DNA of 64,000 nucleotides from Hymenobacter perfusus (GTDB lineage: Bacteria > Bacteroidota > Bacteroidia > Cytophagales > Hymenobacteraceae): the NCBI RefSeq assembly GCF_003944765.1, contig NZ_RWIU01000002.1, positions 620,001-684,000 on the forward strand, given 5' to 3'. Shown piece by piece: positions 1 through 8,172 of this stretch. Positions within the stretch are counted from its first letter, which is position 1, and every line of letters starts with the position of its first letter. The notes beneath the pieces were generated by a model. That model was not told the DNA's origin. It worked only from the letters and a program-made list of their open reading frames with translations, and did not search any database. The position numbers were made by a program, and so were the translations under genes.

Positions 1-282
1 TACAACGGCAGCCCGAAGGGAGTAAGGACGCGTGGTAGGAATGTGCTGGACTGACATGACGCAATAGTCGTTCGCTCCGAAGATGTCCCGCCATCGGGGC
101 CGTTTGTCGGGTAATTTGTTTGTCTGGTGATATGGCTACGCCCACCTGCCTGCCGGTAAGAAAGCAGCCCCATACGATGTACCGACAACGCTCTGTAAGT
201 AGGGGGCTCTACAGCCCAAAAATTCGATTGGGTCAGACAGTCACAGTTCCCAGGCAAGAAGCATGCAACCCATAAAGCCGAA

Positions 283-426
283 TTTACAATTGTATTGGGA
301 AGATGAATCTGCAGGCTGTTGTTATCAATTGTAAACCCAAATAAAGTTTAGGCAAACTATGTTTACAATTGGCAACATGAATAAGAGAGTGTAAGGGTCA
401 GTTTAGATAATGGTACATTTGTAAAT
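283..426. promoter_or_regulatory. Cluster of four operator-like sites upstream of the XRE regulator
   Basis: Four copies of one 11-base motif precede the regulator gene. They are TTTACAATTGTA at 283-294, CAATTGTAAAC at 326-336 (inverted), GTTTACAATTG at 361-371 (exact reverse complement of the second) and CATTTGTAAAT at 416-426 (9 of 11 matches). The last overlaps the promoter-like box at 414-421. Repetition next to a helix-turn-helix gene suggests that the regulator binds here and represses itself; that is inference. The remaining DNA from 1 to 282 holds no gene I can support. Confidence 0.6.
414..421 (+). promoter_or_regulatory. Bacteroidota-type -7 box for the XRE regulator
   Basis: TACATTTG matches the TAnnTTTG -7 element of the Bacteroidota primary sigma factor and lies 18 bases before the start codon of the regulator. 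No clear -33 element is visible. It overlaps the fourth operator-like site. Confidence 0.45.
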
Positions 427-439
427 AACCTCTATACCC

Positions 440-1093
440 ATGCTTGACCGGATTCGGACGCTGCTCACAGCGCGTCAGCTTAGCCCTACCCAGTTTGCTG
501 ATACCATTGGGGTGTCGCGGCCTATTGTGAGCCATATCCTGAGTGGGCGTAACAAGCCCAGCCTGGAGGTGGTGCAGAAAATTGTGGGGGCTTTCCCCGA
601 TCTGTCGCTCCGTTGGCTACTGAATGGCGAGGGGCCGATGCTGGCGGCCCGTAGCCCGGCTGAGTCCGATTCAGCCCCTTCCCGGGGGCGCTCAACGGTT
701 ACAGAGGGCCAGAGGCCCGCAGAAGCCCCACAGGAGAGCCTTGCGGGGCCACATACGCCACAGATAGTCCCTGTAACGCCGGTCGGGTTTACTGAGGCAA
801 CAGCTGAAGTTTTGCCAGTCAGACCGGAGGCGGCCGTAGTACCGCCTCCGCCTCCGGGGCCTCTGGAAATGCCCGCACCAGCGCCTGTAGCAATTTCTGC
901 TGAAAAAAAATCTGTGCTGTTGGCTGACGGACAGGAAGTTAGCGTGCCAGTCGCTCAATTTGCAATGCCTCTACCACCTGCGGGAGCCGATATAGCGCGT
1001 AGTCTGGCGACGCCAGGCAAGGGCATCCGCCGCATCGTTATCTTCTACCAAGACGGCACGTTTGCTGATTATCAGCCAGAAGCGGCGTCCTGA
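440..1093 (+). CDS. XRE-family helix-turn-helix transcriptional regulator
   Basis: This 217-residue protein starts with a Cro/CI-type helix-turn-helix domain (about residues 1-62), with the recognition segment GVSRPIVSHILSGRNKPS and the WLLNGEGPM ending typical of Bacteroidota XRE proteins. A long Pro/Ala/Glu-rich linker follows (about 70-150). A short conserved-looking C-terminal patch ends in GIRRIVIFYQDGTFADYQ (about 193-210), perhaps for oligomerisation or ligand sensing. It is probably a DNA-binding repressor. It stands alone, with no partner gene, and the repeated sites upstream suggest autoregulation. The target genes cannot be told from the sequence. Confidence 0.85.
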   Translation: MLDRIRTLLTARQLSPTQFADTIGVSRPIVSHILSGRNKPSLEVVQKIVGAFPDLSLRWLLNGEGPMLAARSPAESDSAPSRGRSTVTEGQRPAEAPQESLAGPHTPQIVPVTPVGFTEATAEVLPVRPEAAVVPPPPPGPLEMPAPAPVAISAEKKSVLLADGQEVSVPVAQFAMPLPPAGADIARSLATPGKGIRRIVIFYQDGTFADYQPEAAS

Positions 1094-1825
1094 CTCGGTG
1101 AACCGGGTGAAATTCCCGGCCAATGGTTTGTATTTCTCGGTTGTTTGTTGGTTAGATGCAATTTGGCAGGCTATCAGTCGAGTTTCTGGTGCTTCGGTTG
1201 ACCTACTGGCTTTAACCGTCTATTTAGGGGGCTTATATGAGGTAGTATGACTGAGCATAGTAACAATGGTTTTCCTGCTAAAGCAATTGTGATTGTATGA
1301 ATAATAAATAAATTAAATTGCTGTTCTTCAGATGTTTGTAAATATATATGTGGACTGTGAGTTTAGGGTAACAGAGTGAGAAGTCAAGTGTTGGTATGAC
1401 GGAATAATCAAAATGGTCGAAAGGGCCTGCAAGGGCTAAAAATGAGGTGGGTAAGCGGGCTGCTTTGCTAAATTTATTGCAGTAGCCTTGCCTACGATAA
1501 ATGCCAAAGAAAAAATCCATCTTTTAGCCTCAGCAGCTTTGGAGTGGTGGCGCAGGGGGCGGGGAAGGCGCAAAGGCAGGTAGCCTGGGCTGCCTGCCGA
1601 ATGACTAGCTCCGCACAGACTATTTACATGTGTAGGGCATCGATACTGATAGCTAGTTGTGCTCTGGCGACAGTAGCTGAAGTATAGAGTTGTAAACTGA
1701 TGCGGGAAGGAGTAAAGCTTGCCTATCTGTGGTTACATATGTATGACTTTTCGCAAGGCGCTAATTGTCGGCAGGAAGCTGGGGGAGTACTTGCCCGGAT
1801 TCGGGGTGGTGCGTACCTTTGGGCC
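1094..1825. other. Gene-poor intergenic region
   Basis: About 730 bases without a convincing gene. The stretch from about 1250 to 1700 is visibly AT-richer than the surroundings. Open frames here (for example 1278-1520 on the minus strand) have no recognisable domain or lipobox, and their composition is unlike the neighbouring genes. No RNA structure or repeat was recognised. Confidence 0.5.
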
Positions 1826-1996
1826 ATGAAAAACTTTCGTCTGCTTTTCCTGCTCGCCGCTGGCGCTTCCTTAATCCTGTCGTCCTGCTCGCAAGCTCCC
1901 GACGCGGAGAAGGACCCCAACGCCGACGCGGCCTATAAGCGCAGCCACCGCCCCGAGGGCTACCGCGAGGCGCAGCGCAGCAACGTAAACTACTAG
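1826..1996 (+). CDS. Small lipoprotein of unknown function
   Basis: This 56-residue product has a lipoprotein signal: MKNF, a hydrophobic stretch, then the lipobox LSSC with Cys21 as the lipidated residue. The mature part is only about 36 residues, charged, and rich in Asp, Arg and Tyr. The ATG at 1826 is chosen over the upstream in-frame ATG at 1700 because it gives a normal signal peptide and the upstream 42 codons look non-coding. A strong terminator follows at 2026-2069. Small lipoproteins of this size are common in Hymenobacter; function unknown. Confidence 0.7.
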   Translation: MKNFRLLFLLAAGASLILSSCSQAPDAEKDPNADAAYKRSHRPEGYREAQRSNVNY

Positions 1997-2025
1997 GCAG
2001 GTTCCCCGGCTCCGGTTGGCCCTGA

Positions 2026-2069
2026 CACACAAAAGCCCCGTCGGCAGCAGGCCGGCGGGGCTTTTGTGT
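2026..2069. terminator. Bidirectional Rho-independent terminator
   Basis: An inverted repeat built on ACACAAAAGCCCCG and CGGGGCTTTTGTGT, with extra GC pairing next to the loop. A-run and T-run flanks let it serve both the small lipoprotein (plus strand) and the convergent gene at 2088-2570. Confidence 0.75.
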
Positions 2070-2087
2070 ATGGGTGGCTGGTAGCAG

Positions 2088-2570
2088 CTAAAGGGCCAGG
2101 GCCAACTGTGGGGACGGTTTCGGCAGCAGGGTCGGGAGCTGGATGCCGGCCAGCAGCTCGCCTTCCAGCAGGTCGGCCCAGGTGCGCAGGTACAGCACCA
2201 CATCATCGCGCTGGTTGTGGCGCAGGGCGTTCCGGCGCTCAAAGGGAATGGTGGCGCGGATGGTGGGGTCGGAGAGGCGCTCCAGGTGCGTCAGGTCCTG
2301 GCGGGTGAATCCTAGGGCCAGCATCTCATCAATAGTGGCATCAATGGGTAGGCCGCTGGTGGGGCAGTAATCAGTGAGCTGCCGCTCCCAGTCGCCGTAG
2401 CGCTCCATGGCCCGGGCATGAATTTCAGCCTTGGTAAGCCGGGTAACGGTCTGGGCCAGGTGGCCGCAGTTACAGCTGCCCATGTGGCCCCACTGATATG
2501 GAGCTTGGCTGCTGAGACGATGGGCCGTGTCGCGCAGGGCCTGAATAACGGGAAGCGTGCGTTGTGCCAT
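2088..2570 (-). CDS. Conserved hypothetical protein
   Basis: A 160-residue soluble protein with no signal peptide. The start at MAQRTLPV is preferred; the longer frame from 2663 runs back into the terminator region of the helicase. A C-x-C-G-H motif (SCNCGHLAQ) lies near the N-terminus, and another Cys comes before PTSGLPID. The two could form a metal site, but this is only suggestive. The C-terminal half looks helical. I do not recognise the family. It lies downstream of the DEAD-box helicase on the same strand, separated by a terminator, so it is probably transcribed separately. Confidence 0.65.
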   Translation of the reverse strand: MAQRTLPVIQALRDTAHRLSSQAPYQWGHMGSCNCGHLAQTVTRLTKAEIHARAMERYGDWERQLTDYCPTSGLPIDATIDEMLALGFTRQDLTHLERLSDPTIRATIPFERRNALRHNQRDDVVLYLRTWADLLEGELLAGIQLPTLLPKPSPQLALAL

Positions 2571-2670
2571 AACCAAACAAAGTAGGTGAAAACTGCCCAC
2601 GGGGCATCTGTGCAAGTAAGCAACAGCCGGCCCGGAATGTTTAGGCCCCGGCTGCAAACCCACTCAACGC

Positions 2671-2704
2671 AAAATGCCCCGACCAACCGGCCGGGGCGTT
2701 TTTG
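2671..2704 (-). terminator. Rho-independent terminator after the DEAD-box helicase
   Basis: A GC stem (GCCCCG and CGGGGC) has an A-run on its left and a T-run on its right, so it can act on either strand. It lies 52 bases past the helicase stop codon at 2756. Confidence 0.65.
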
Positions 2705-2755
2705 TTACGTGCTGTTCAGGGGAAGCGCGGAAGCGCCGGAACCTGTCTGGGAGCC

Positions 2756-4213
2756 CTAGCGGTTGCCGCCGCCCCGGAAGCGGCGCTGGCCGCCCCGGCT
2801 GGAACCACCGGCACTGCCGCCTTCCGGATGGGAGGTGCCAGCCGGCCGGCCAGCTGCCGCGTGGCCGCCGCGCTGCCCTTCCCGCCCTGAGTTGCCGCTA
2901 GGCCGCTCACTACGGCCACTGCCGCCCTGACCGCCCTGGCTGCGCTGGCCTTCCGGCCGGCCTGAGCCTGCGGGCTGCTGGCCCCGACCCGGCCGGGCCG
3001 GCCGACCGGCCGGACCTTTCGGGCGCTTAATGGCCGGACCGCCTGACAGCGGTACCGGTGCCACGGCGCTGGAGGTGTACGGATGATTCTGCACCACCGG
3101 AATCTGGCGGCGGATGAGCTTCTGGATGTCCTGGAAGTAGGCGCGCTCCTCGTCGTCGCAGAAGGAGAGGGCGGTGCCGTTGGCCCCGGCGCGGCCGGTG
3201 CGGCCAATACGGTGCACGTACGACTCCGGCTCGTTGGGGATTTCGTAGTTGATAACGTGGGTCAGCTCGTCCACGTCGATGCCGCGGGCGGCAATATCGG
3301 TGGCCACTAGCACGCGCGTCGCGCCAGCTTTGAAGTTGCTGAGGGCGCGCTGGCGGTGGTTCTGCGACTTATTGCCGTGGATGGCCTCCGCCCCGATGCC
3401 GGCCTTTTCCAGCGTGCGGACCACCTTATCGGCCCCGTGCTTGGTGCGCGTGAACACGAGCACCCGGCGGATGTTCTTGTCCTGCAATACGTGCTCCAGC
3501 AAGTCGGCCTTGTCGTTTTTCTCCACCATGTACACGGCCTGGGTCACGGTATCGGCCGTGCTCGACACGGGCGTTACGGCTACTTTAACCGGGTTGGGGC
3601 GCAGAATGGTATCGGCCAAGTCCTGAATCTGGCCGGGCATGGTGGCCGAGAAGAACAGCGTCTGGCGCTGCTTGGGCAGCTTGGGTAGAATCCGCTTGAT
3701 GTCGTGGATGAAGCCCATGTCCAGCATGCGGTCGGCTTCGTCCAGCACAAACACCTCAATGTTGCGCAGGTCGATAAAGCCCTGGTTCATGAGGTCGAGC
3801 AAACGGCCGGGGGTGGCAATGAGCACTTCCACGCCGCGCTTAAGAATCTGCACCTGCGGGTGCTGGCCCACGCCGCCGAAGATGACGGTGGAGCGCAACT
3901 TGGGCAAATGACGGCCGTAGGCCTGAAAACTTTCGCCGATCTGAATAGCCAGCTCGCGGGTAGGCGTGAGCACCAGGCAACGGATGCGGCCGGGCGCGTG
4001 GCGCTCTACCTGAGCCGTCTGGTGCAGAATCTGAAGAATAGGAACGGTGAAAGCGGCCGTTTTGCCGGTGCCCGTCTGGGCAATGCCCAGCAGGTCGTGG
4101 CCTTCCAGCACCTGCGGAATGGCCTGCTGCTGAATGGGCGTGGGGGTAACATAGCCTTCCTCGCGCAAAGCGCTAAGGATGGGCTCAATCAGGTTGAGTT
4201 CGTCGAACGACAT
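2756..4213 (-). CDS. rhlE: DEAD-box ATP-dependent RNA helicase (RhlE/DeaD type)
   Basis: This 485-residue ATP-dependent RNA helicase unwinds structured RNA in ribosome assembly, mRNA decay or cold adaptation. Core motifs are complete: Q motif (TPIQQQAIP, about 25-33), motif I AQTGTGKT (45-52), Ia PTRELA (84-89), TPGRLLD (about 134-140), motif II DEAD (158-161), motif III SAT (189-191), then ARGIDV and HRIGRTGR in the second RecA domain. From about residue 375 the protein is a low-complexity Gly/Arg/Ser/Pro tail, typical of bacterial RNA helicases and likely to bind RNA non-specifically. The start MSFDELNL is standard for the RhlE branch. It is transcribed alone. Confidence 0.95.
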   Translation of the reverse strand: MSFDELNLIEPILSALREEGYVTPTPIQQQAIPQVLEGHDLLGIAQTGTGKTAAFTVPILQILHQTAQVERHAPGRIRCLVLTPTRELAIQIGESFQAYGRHLPKLRSTVIFGGVGQHPQVQILKRGVEVLIATPGRLLDLMNQGFIDLRNIEVFVLDEADRMLDMGFIHDIKRILPKLPKQRQTLFFSATMPGQIQDLADTILRPNPVKVAVTPVSSTADTVTQAVYMVEKNDKADLLEHVLQDKNIRRVLVFTRTKHGADKVVRTLEKAGIGAEAIHGNKSQNHRQRALSNFKAGATRVLVATDIAARGIDVDELTHVINYEIPNEPESYVHRIGRTGRAGANGTALSFCDDEERAYFQDIQKLIRRQIPVVQNHPYTSSAVAPVPLSGGPAIKRPKGPAGRPARPGRGQQPAGSGRPEGQRSQGGQGGSGRSERPSGNSGREGQRGGHAAAGRPAGTSHPEGGSAGGSSRGGQRRFRGGGNR

Positions 4214-4419
4214 CTAGAAAAAAAAAGCGGCTGCCCCAGAGGCAGCGAAAATGGCACAGCTATATAAGAGCCCGCAAAGGTCGGGTTTTTTACGGTAAAG
4301 CCCCCGCTTCCGTCCCGGAGACTGCCGGCCCGGGCGGAGTTGCCGGTTGCCACCGGTGGGCGTCAGCCGCAAAATCCGCCTACCTTGGCCGCTAAAGAAC
4401 CTATTTCCTCTTTTACCTT

Positions 4420-4941
4420 ATGCAGATCATCGAGCGAAAAATAGCCTTCGACGGCCACTACAAACTCAGCGTATTGCAGGTGCAGGACGGCCCCGATGTG
4501 CTGCGGCGGGAGCGGTTTGAGCCCGGTACGGCCGTGGCGGCGCTGGTGTACCATACCGGCACCCGCCAGTACATCCTCACCCGCCAGTATCGCATCGGGC
4601 CCGAGGACGAAATTGTGGAGCTGGCCGCCGGCATGGTGGACGGCGACGAGGAGCCCGAAGCAGCCATCCGCCGCGAGATTCACGAGGAGCTGGGCTACGA
4701 CGTGGACCGCCTGGAGCGCATTACCCGCATGCTGCCCTCGCCCGGCACCAGCTCGGAAGTCATTACCGTATTCTACGCCGAAGTCAGCCACCAGTCGGGC
4801 CAGGGCGGCGGCCTGGCCGAGGAAAACGAGAAAATCGAAGCCGTGTCCTTCACTGCCGAGGAGCTGGGGCAGGCGCGCTTCGAGGACGCCAAAACGCTGG
4901 TGGCAGTACAGTGGGCCCGCCTGCGGGAAGCCGCAAACTAG
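4420..4941 (+). CDS. Nudix hydrolase, ADP-ribose pyrophosphatase type
   Basis: This 173-residue Nudix protein probably cleaves ADP-ribose or a related nucleoside diphosphate sugar. The Nudix box is complete: Gly71, Glu77, then REIHEELG at 85-92, matching GX5EX7REUXEEXGU. The region before it (LTRQYRIGPEDEIVELAAG) is the QYR/E(I/L)PAG-like substrate loop found in NudF enzymes, and PSPGTSSE after the box is also seen in that group. TACCTTGG at 4381-4388 resembles the Bacteroidota -7 box. It is monocistronic, ending in a strong hairpin. The exact substrate is inferred. Confidence 0.9.
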   Translation: MQIIERKIAFDGHYKLSVLQVQDGPDVLRRERFEPGTAVAALVYHTGTRQYILTRQYRIGPEDEIVELAAGMVDGDEEPEAAIRREIHEELGYDVDRLERITRMLPSPGTSSEVITVFYAEVSHQSGQGGGLAEENEKIEAVSFTAEELGQARFEDAKTLVAVQWARLREAAN

Positions 4942-4959
4942 CTCCGGATTGTACGCAGG

Positions 4960-4991
4960 CAGGCCCTGACTTCGGTAGAAGTCAGGGCCTG
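4960..4991. terminator. Hairpin terminator between convergent genes
   Basis: A near-perfect stem of CAGGCCCTGACTT and its complement with a tiny loop, between the Nudix gene and the minus-strand gene ending at 5016. There is no long T-run, so it may act mainly through stem strength. Confidence 0.6.
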
Positions 4992-5015
4992 CTCAGTTGG
5001 TCGTATAGCTAAAAG

Positions 5016-5576
5016 CTACTCCGCCTTCACGATGTACTCGAAGTTTTGCTTGGTTTTGGCGTCGTTGATAGTCAGGGTGATGTCCTGGGGCGTCTCGACT
5101 TTCACGAAGGGAATAACGCGCTTGCTCATGTACAGGTCGCGGTTCCAGAAGCGGCCGTTACCGGCAGTCAGGCCGGGGACGTTTAATACCTCTTTGCCCT
5201 CCTTGTCCTTGGCCACCAGGCTCAGGTAGGCGGGGTCAGCATTGGCGGCTCCCCGACGGTACATTGTCACGGTAAGCTGGCCGCCGGCGGGCAGTTGCGT
5301 AAAGCGGCGCTGGTAAGTAGTATCGGCCCAGCTGTTCATGCGCTTGAGCTCATTGATTTCGGTGAGCAGTTCGCTGTAGGGGCGGTAAGCCACGCGGGTT
5401 ACGCAGGCATCCACCTCGGCATCCTCATCGGTGTTTTTCGTGACGTTGAGTACGTAGGGGCTTTCCTCGTCCTTTCTGGGGAAGGTGTATTTTTTGCGGG
5501 GCTTGCCGGGCATGTACTGCGCGGAGGCTGCCAGGGCACCCAGAAACAGAACGGCGAGGAGGAAAAATTTCTTCAT
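5016..5576 (-). CDS. Exported hypothetical protein
   Basis: This 186-residue protein has a Sec signal peptide (MKKFFLLAVLFLGALAASAQ, cleavage after about residue 19). The mature part has no recognisable domain, one Cys (ACVTR) and a predicted beta-rich C-terminal half (LTVTMYRRG, DITLTINDAK). The start at 5576 is chosen over 5594 because it begins the signal peptide directly. It probably acts in the periplasm or envelope. A promoter-like TATCTTTG lies about 50 bases upstream. I do not recognise the family. Confidence 0.75.
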   Translation of the reverse strand: MKKFFLLAVLFLGALAASAQYMPGKPRKKYTFPRKDEESPYVLNVTKNTDEDAEVDACVTRVAYRPYSELLTEINELKRMNSWADTTYQRRFTQLPAGGQLTVTMYRRGAANADPAYLSLVAKDKEGKEVLNVPGLTAGNGRFWNRDLYMSKRVIPFVKVETPQDITLTINDAKTKQNFEYIVKAE

Positions 5577-5624
5577 AGGGAGTGATAAAAGCAACTAGAG
5601 GGTGAAGGCCGGATTCCGGTCTGG

Positions 5625-5632
5625 CAAAGATA
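5625..5632 (-). promoter_or_regulatory. Bacteroidota-type -7 box
   Basis: Read on the minus strand this is TATCTTTG, matching TAnnTTTG, about 50 bases before the start of the exported protein ending at 5016. Confidence 0.4.
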
Positions 5633-5811
5633 CGGAATACCCCGGCCGCTGCCACCGGTTTCGGCCAACGGGCCACGGGGTTCGACGGGACGCGGCAGCC
5701 GGCTGATTAAGCAGCGCCCGCCCGGCCGGAATTGACGATACCGTAATCCGCCGGTAACGCCCGCGTCATGTGCCGGGCGGTTCTTTGCAGTGGATTAAAC
5801 TGCTGAAAATC

Positions 5812-6030
5812 ATGCGGACTCCGATTGTTTTCCCACTGGCCCACCAAGTGGTGCGCGCGGTAGCCTACCGGCTGTTTCAGCTGGCCCTGGTGCTGGCCTA
5901 CCTGCTGCGCTCCGTGGGGGCGCTGCGGCTGCCTTTCCACTTCAACCACGCCGCCACCGATGACAAAAAGCTCCCGGGTAGCCGTCGGGTGCGGCCCCGG
6001 ACGTCATTTTCGGCCCGCCCGGCGCTGTAA
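5812..6030 (+). CDS. Possible small membrane protein, doubtful
   Basis: A 72-codon open frame starts at an ATG and holds one hydrophobic segment (LFQLALVLAYLLRSVGALRL) followed by a basic tail. It lies in the 515-base gap before the LpxH-like gene. No family is recognised, and a competing minus-strand frame overlaps it. It may be non-coding. Apart from this and the -7 box at 5625-5632, I see nothing else in the gap. Confidence 0.25.
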   Translation: MRTPIVFPLAHQVVRAVAYRLFQLALVLAYLLRSVGALRLPFHFNHAATDDKKLPGSRRVRPRTSFSARPAL

Positions 6031-6091
6031 GCAAGGCTTCAAGTAGAACGACTGTTTCCGCGGGCCGCCTGATGGTCCTTTGCCCCCTTCG

Positions 6092-6967
6092 ATGAAGCAG
6101 AAACCCGCAAAGCGCCGCCTCGACGTGTGCGTGATTTCCGACGTGCACTTGGGTACCTACGGCTGCCACGCCCCCGAGCTGCTGCGCTACCTCAAAAGCG
6201 TGCGGCCCCGGGAACTGGTCCTCAACGGGGACATTGTGGATATCTGGCAGTTCAGCAAGAGCTACTGGCCCGCCGCCCATATGCGGGTAGTGCGCTACCT
6301 GGCCAGTCTGGCCGCCAAGGGAACCCGGATCCATTACCTCACCGGCAACCACGACGAGCTGCTGCGCAAGTTTGCCGGCACCCGGCTCGGGGCCCTGCGC
6401 ATCGATAACAAGCTGGTGCTGGAGTTGCCCCACGGCCGTACCTGGTTGTTTCACGGCGACGTATTCGACGTTACTATGCGTCATTCGCGGTGGCTGGCCC
6501 GTCTCGGCAGTCACGGCTACGACCTGCTGATTCTGCTCAACCGCCTCGTGAACTGGGGGCTTACCAGCCTGGGCCGGCCCCGGGTGGCTTTGTCGAAGGT
6601 GGTGAAGGACCGCGTGAAGAGTGCCGTAAGCCTGATAAGCGACTTTGAGCAGACGGCCGCTGCCATTGCGGCCGACCGGGGCTACCGCTACGTGGCCTGC
6701 GGCCACATTCACTGCCCCGAAATCAAGGAGCTGCACACACCGCAGGGCCCGGTGACCTACCTGAACTCCGGCGACTGGGTGGAAAACCTGACGGCCCTGG
6801 AGTACACGGCCGCGGCCGGCTGGCAGCTCTACCGCTACCACGACGACCCCCGCATGCAGCAGCCCCAGCCCCCGGAACCTACCGAACCCGACGCGGAGGA
6901 TGCCGCCGCCGATGCCCCGGCCGCCGCGCTGCTGGCCGATTTGCTGCGCGAAATCGGGATGAGCTAA
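6092..6967 (+). CDS. Metallophosphoesterase, LpxH-like (UDP-2,3-diacylglucosamine diphosphatase family)
   Basis: A 291-residue calcineurin-like phosphoesterase. Metal-binding blocks are all present: SDVHLG (Asp17, His19), NGDIVD (Asp47), TGNHDE (85-89), FHGD (120-123) and CGHIH (203-207). This pattern fits the LpxH/YbbF branch, which removes UMP from UDP-2,3-diacylglucosamine in lipid A synthesis. The insert with HSRWLARLGSHGYD is typical of Bacteroidota members, whose exact substrate is less certain. The tail from about residue 255 is acidic and Pro/Ala-rich. ATG at 6092 is preferred over the TTG four codons upstream. The glycosyltransferase follows after 64 bases; the two are probably co-transcribed. 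Confidence 0.88.
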   Translation: MKQKPAKRRLDVCVISDVHLGTYGCHAPELLRYLKSVRPRELVLNGDIVDIWQFSKSYWPAAHMRVVRYLASLAAKGTRIHYLTGNHDELLRKFAGTRLGALRIDNKLVLELPHGRTWLFHGDVFDVTMRHSRWLARLGSHGYDLLILLNRLVNWGLTSLGRPRVALSKVVKDRVKSAVSLISDFEQTAAAIAADRGYRYVACGHIHCPEIKELHTPQGPVTYLNSGDWVENLTALEYTAAAGWQLYRYHDDPRMQQPQPPEPTEPDAEDAAADAPAAALLADLLREIGMS

Positions 6968-7031
6968 GCGCGCGGTTCAGACGGGCCGGTCGGGGCACTA
7001 TCCAACAAGAACAACTGCCAATCTTCACTTC

Positions 7032-8075
7032 ATGCGCATACTATATGCCATTCAGGGTACCGGCAACGGGCATCTGAGCCGGGCCCTGGATATTGTACCA
7101 CTGCTGCAGCAGCGGGCCGAACGGGTAGATGTGCTGGTGAGCGGCCCGCCGGCCGATATTGAACTGCCCTTTTCCGTCCGCTACCGGTGCCACGGGCTGG
7201 GCTTTGTTTTTGGGAAGAAGGGGGGCATCAACTTCGTAAAAACTTTCTGGCAGCTCAACTCCAAGGCGTTTCTGTGCGAGTTGCGCGACTTGCCGGTGGA
7301 GATGTACGACTTGGTGATAAGTGACTTCGAGCCGGTTTCGGCGTGGGCGTGCCGGCGGCGCGGCGTGCCCTGCGTGGCCCTGAGCCATCAGGCCGCGGTG
7401 CTGAGCGAATATGCCCCCGAGCCCCGTGTGCCCGACCCGGTGGGCCGGGCCGTGCTGCGTCACTACGCGCCGGCTACCCGGCACTACGGCTTTCATTTTC
7501 AGCCCTACGAGCCGCACATCCACACGCCCGTTATCCGGCGGCAGGTGCGCGAGCTTACGGCCCGCCACGAAAGCCATTACACCGTGTATCTGCCCGCTTT
7601 TGATGAAGCTACCCTGGTCAGCCGGCTGCGCTACCTCAGCCGCACGGTGCGCTGGGAAGTGTTCAGCAAGCACAGCCGGCAGGAGTCGGAGCACGGCAAC
7701 GTGCGGGTGCGCCCGGTCAGCGGAGCCGCCTTCACCGATAGCTTGGCCCGGAGCGCGGGCGTCCTGTGCGGAGCCGGCTTCGAAACCCCGGCGGAGGCAT
7801 TGTACCTCGGGAAAAAGCTGCTGGTAGTGCCCATGAAACAGCAATACGAACAGGCCTGCAACGCGGCGGCCCTGGCCCACATGGGGGTGCCGGTAGTGCG
7901 TAATCTCAAAGACAAGTCGCTGGCCGTCCTCGACCACTGGCTGCAATACGGCCGCCCCGTTGCCGTGGAGTACCCCGATGAGACGGTCAGCATCCTGAAC
8001 AAACTGCTGCTGGAGTCAGGCCGGGTAGCGGGAGGGGAAGTGGTGAAAGGGGCCGGGGCGGATTTCTGGGGGTGA
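7032..8075 (+). CDS. MJ1255-type glycosyltransferase (GT-B fold)
   Basis: A 347-residue predicted GT-B glycosyltransferase. The N-terminus MRILYAIQGTGNGHLSRA carries the Gly-rich acceptor-side loop of MurG/UGT-like enzymes. The C-terminal half has the sugar-nucleotide site pattern CGAGFETPAEAL and then VVPMKQQYEQ, as in the UDP-glucuronosyltransferase/MurG clan. It follows the LpxH-like phosphoesterase, and that pairing, which I recall from other Bacteroidota, suggests a role in cell-envelope glycolipid synthesis. Acceptor and donor are not known from sequence. No membrane segment is visible, so it is likely cytoplasmic or membrane-associated. Confidence 0.85.
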   Translation: MRILYAIQGTGNGHLSRALDIVPLLQQRAERVDVLVSGPPADIELPFSVRYRCHGLGFVFGKKGGINFVKTFWQLNSKAFLCELRDLPVEMYDLVISDFEPVSAWACRRRGVPCVALSHQAAVLSEYAPEPRVPDPVGRAVLRHYAPATRHYGFHFQPYEPHIHTPVIRRQVRELTARHESHYTVYLPAFDEATLVSRLRYLSRTVRWEVFSKHSRQESEHGNVRVRPVSGAAFTDSLARSAGVLCGAGFETPAEALYLGKKLLVVPMKQQYEQACNAAALAHMGVPVVRNLKDKSLAVLDHWLQYGRPVAVEYPDETVSILNKLLLESGRVAGGEVVKGAGADFWG

Positions 8076-8172
8076 TGGGCCGGCCATCTGAACTGCCGGG
8101 GCTGCGTATGCCAGTAGCCGCCCGCCCCGGCCATGTGCTGCCGGCTATCTGTTCTCTACCTCACCAGTGCTC

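Noticed and set aside
1..54. Open frame ending at a TGA at 52-54 that could be the 3' end of a gene running in from the left edge
   Set aside because: Only 17 codons are visible, with no recognisable motif. Too short to support.
1278..1520. 80-codon minus-strand open frame in the AT-richer gap
   Set aside because: No signal peptide, domain or promoter, and composition unlike the genes around it. Probably chance.
5942..6841. Long minus-strand open frame opposite the LpxH-like gene, as seen opposite many genes here
   Set aside because: High-GC coding DNA often leaves the antisense frame open. The plus-strand product has complete metallophosphoesterase motifs and the antisense product has none.
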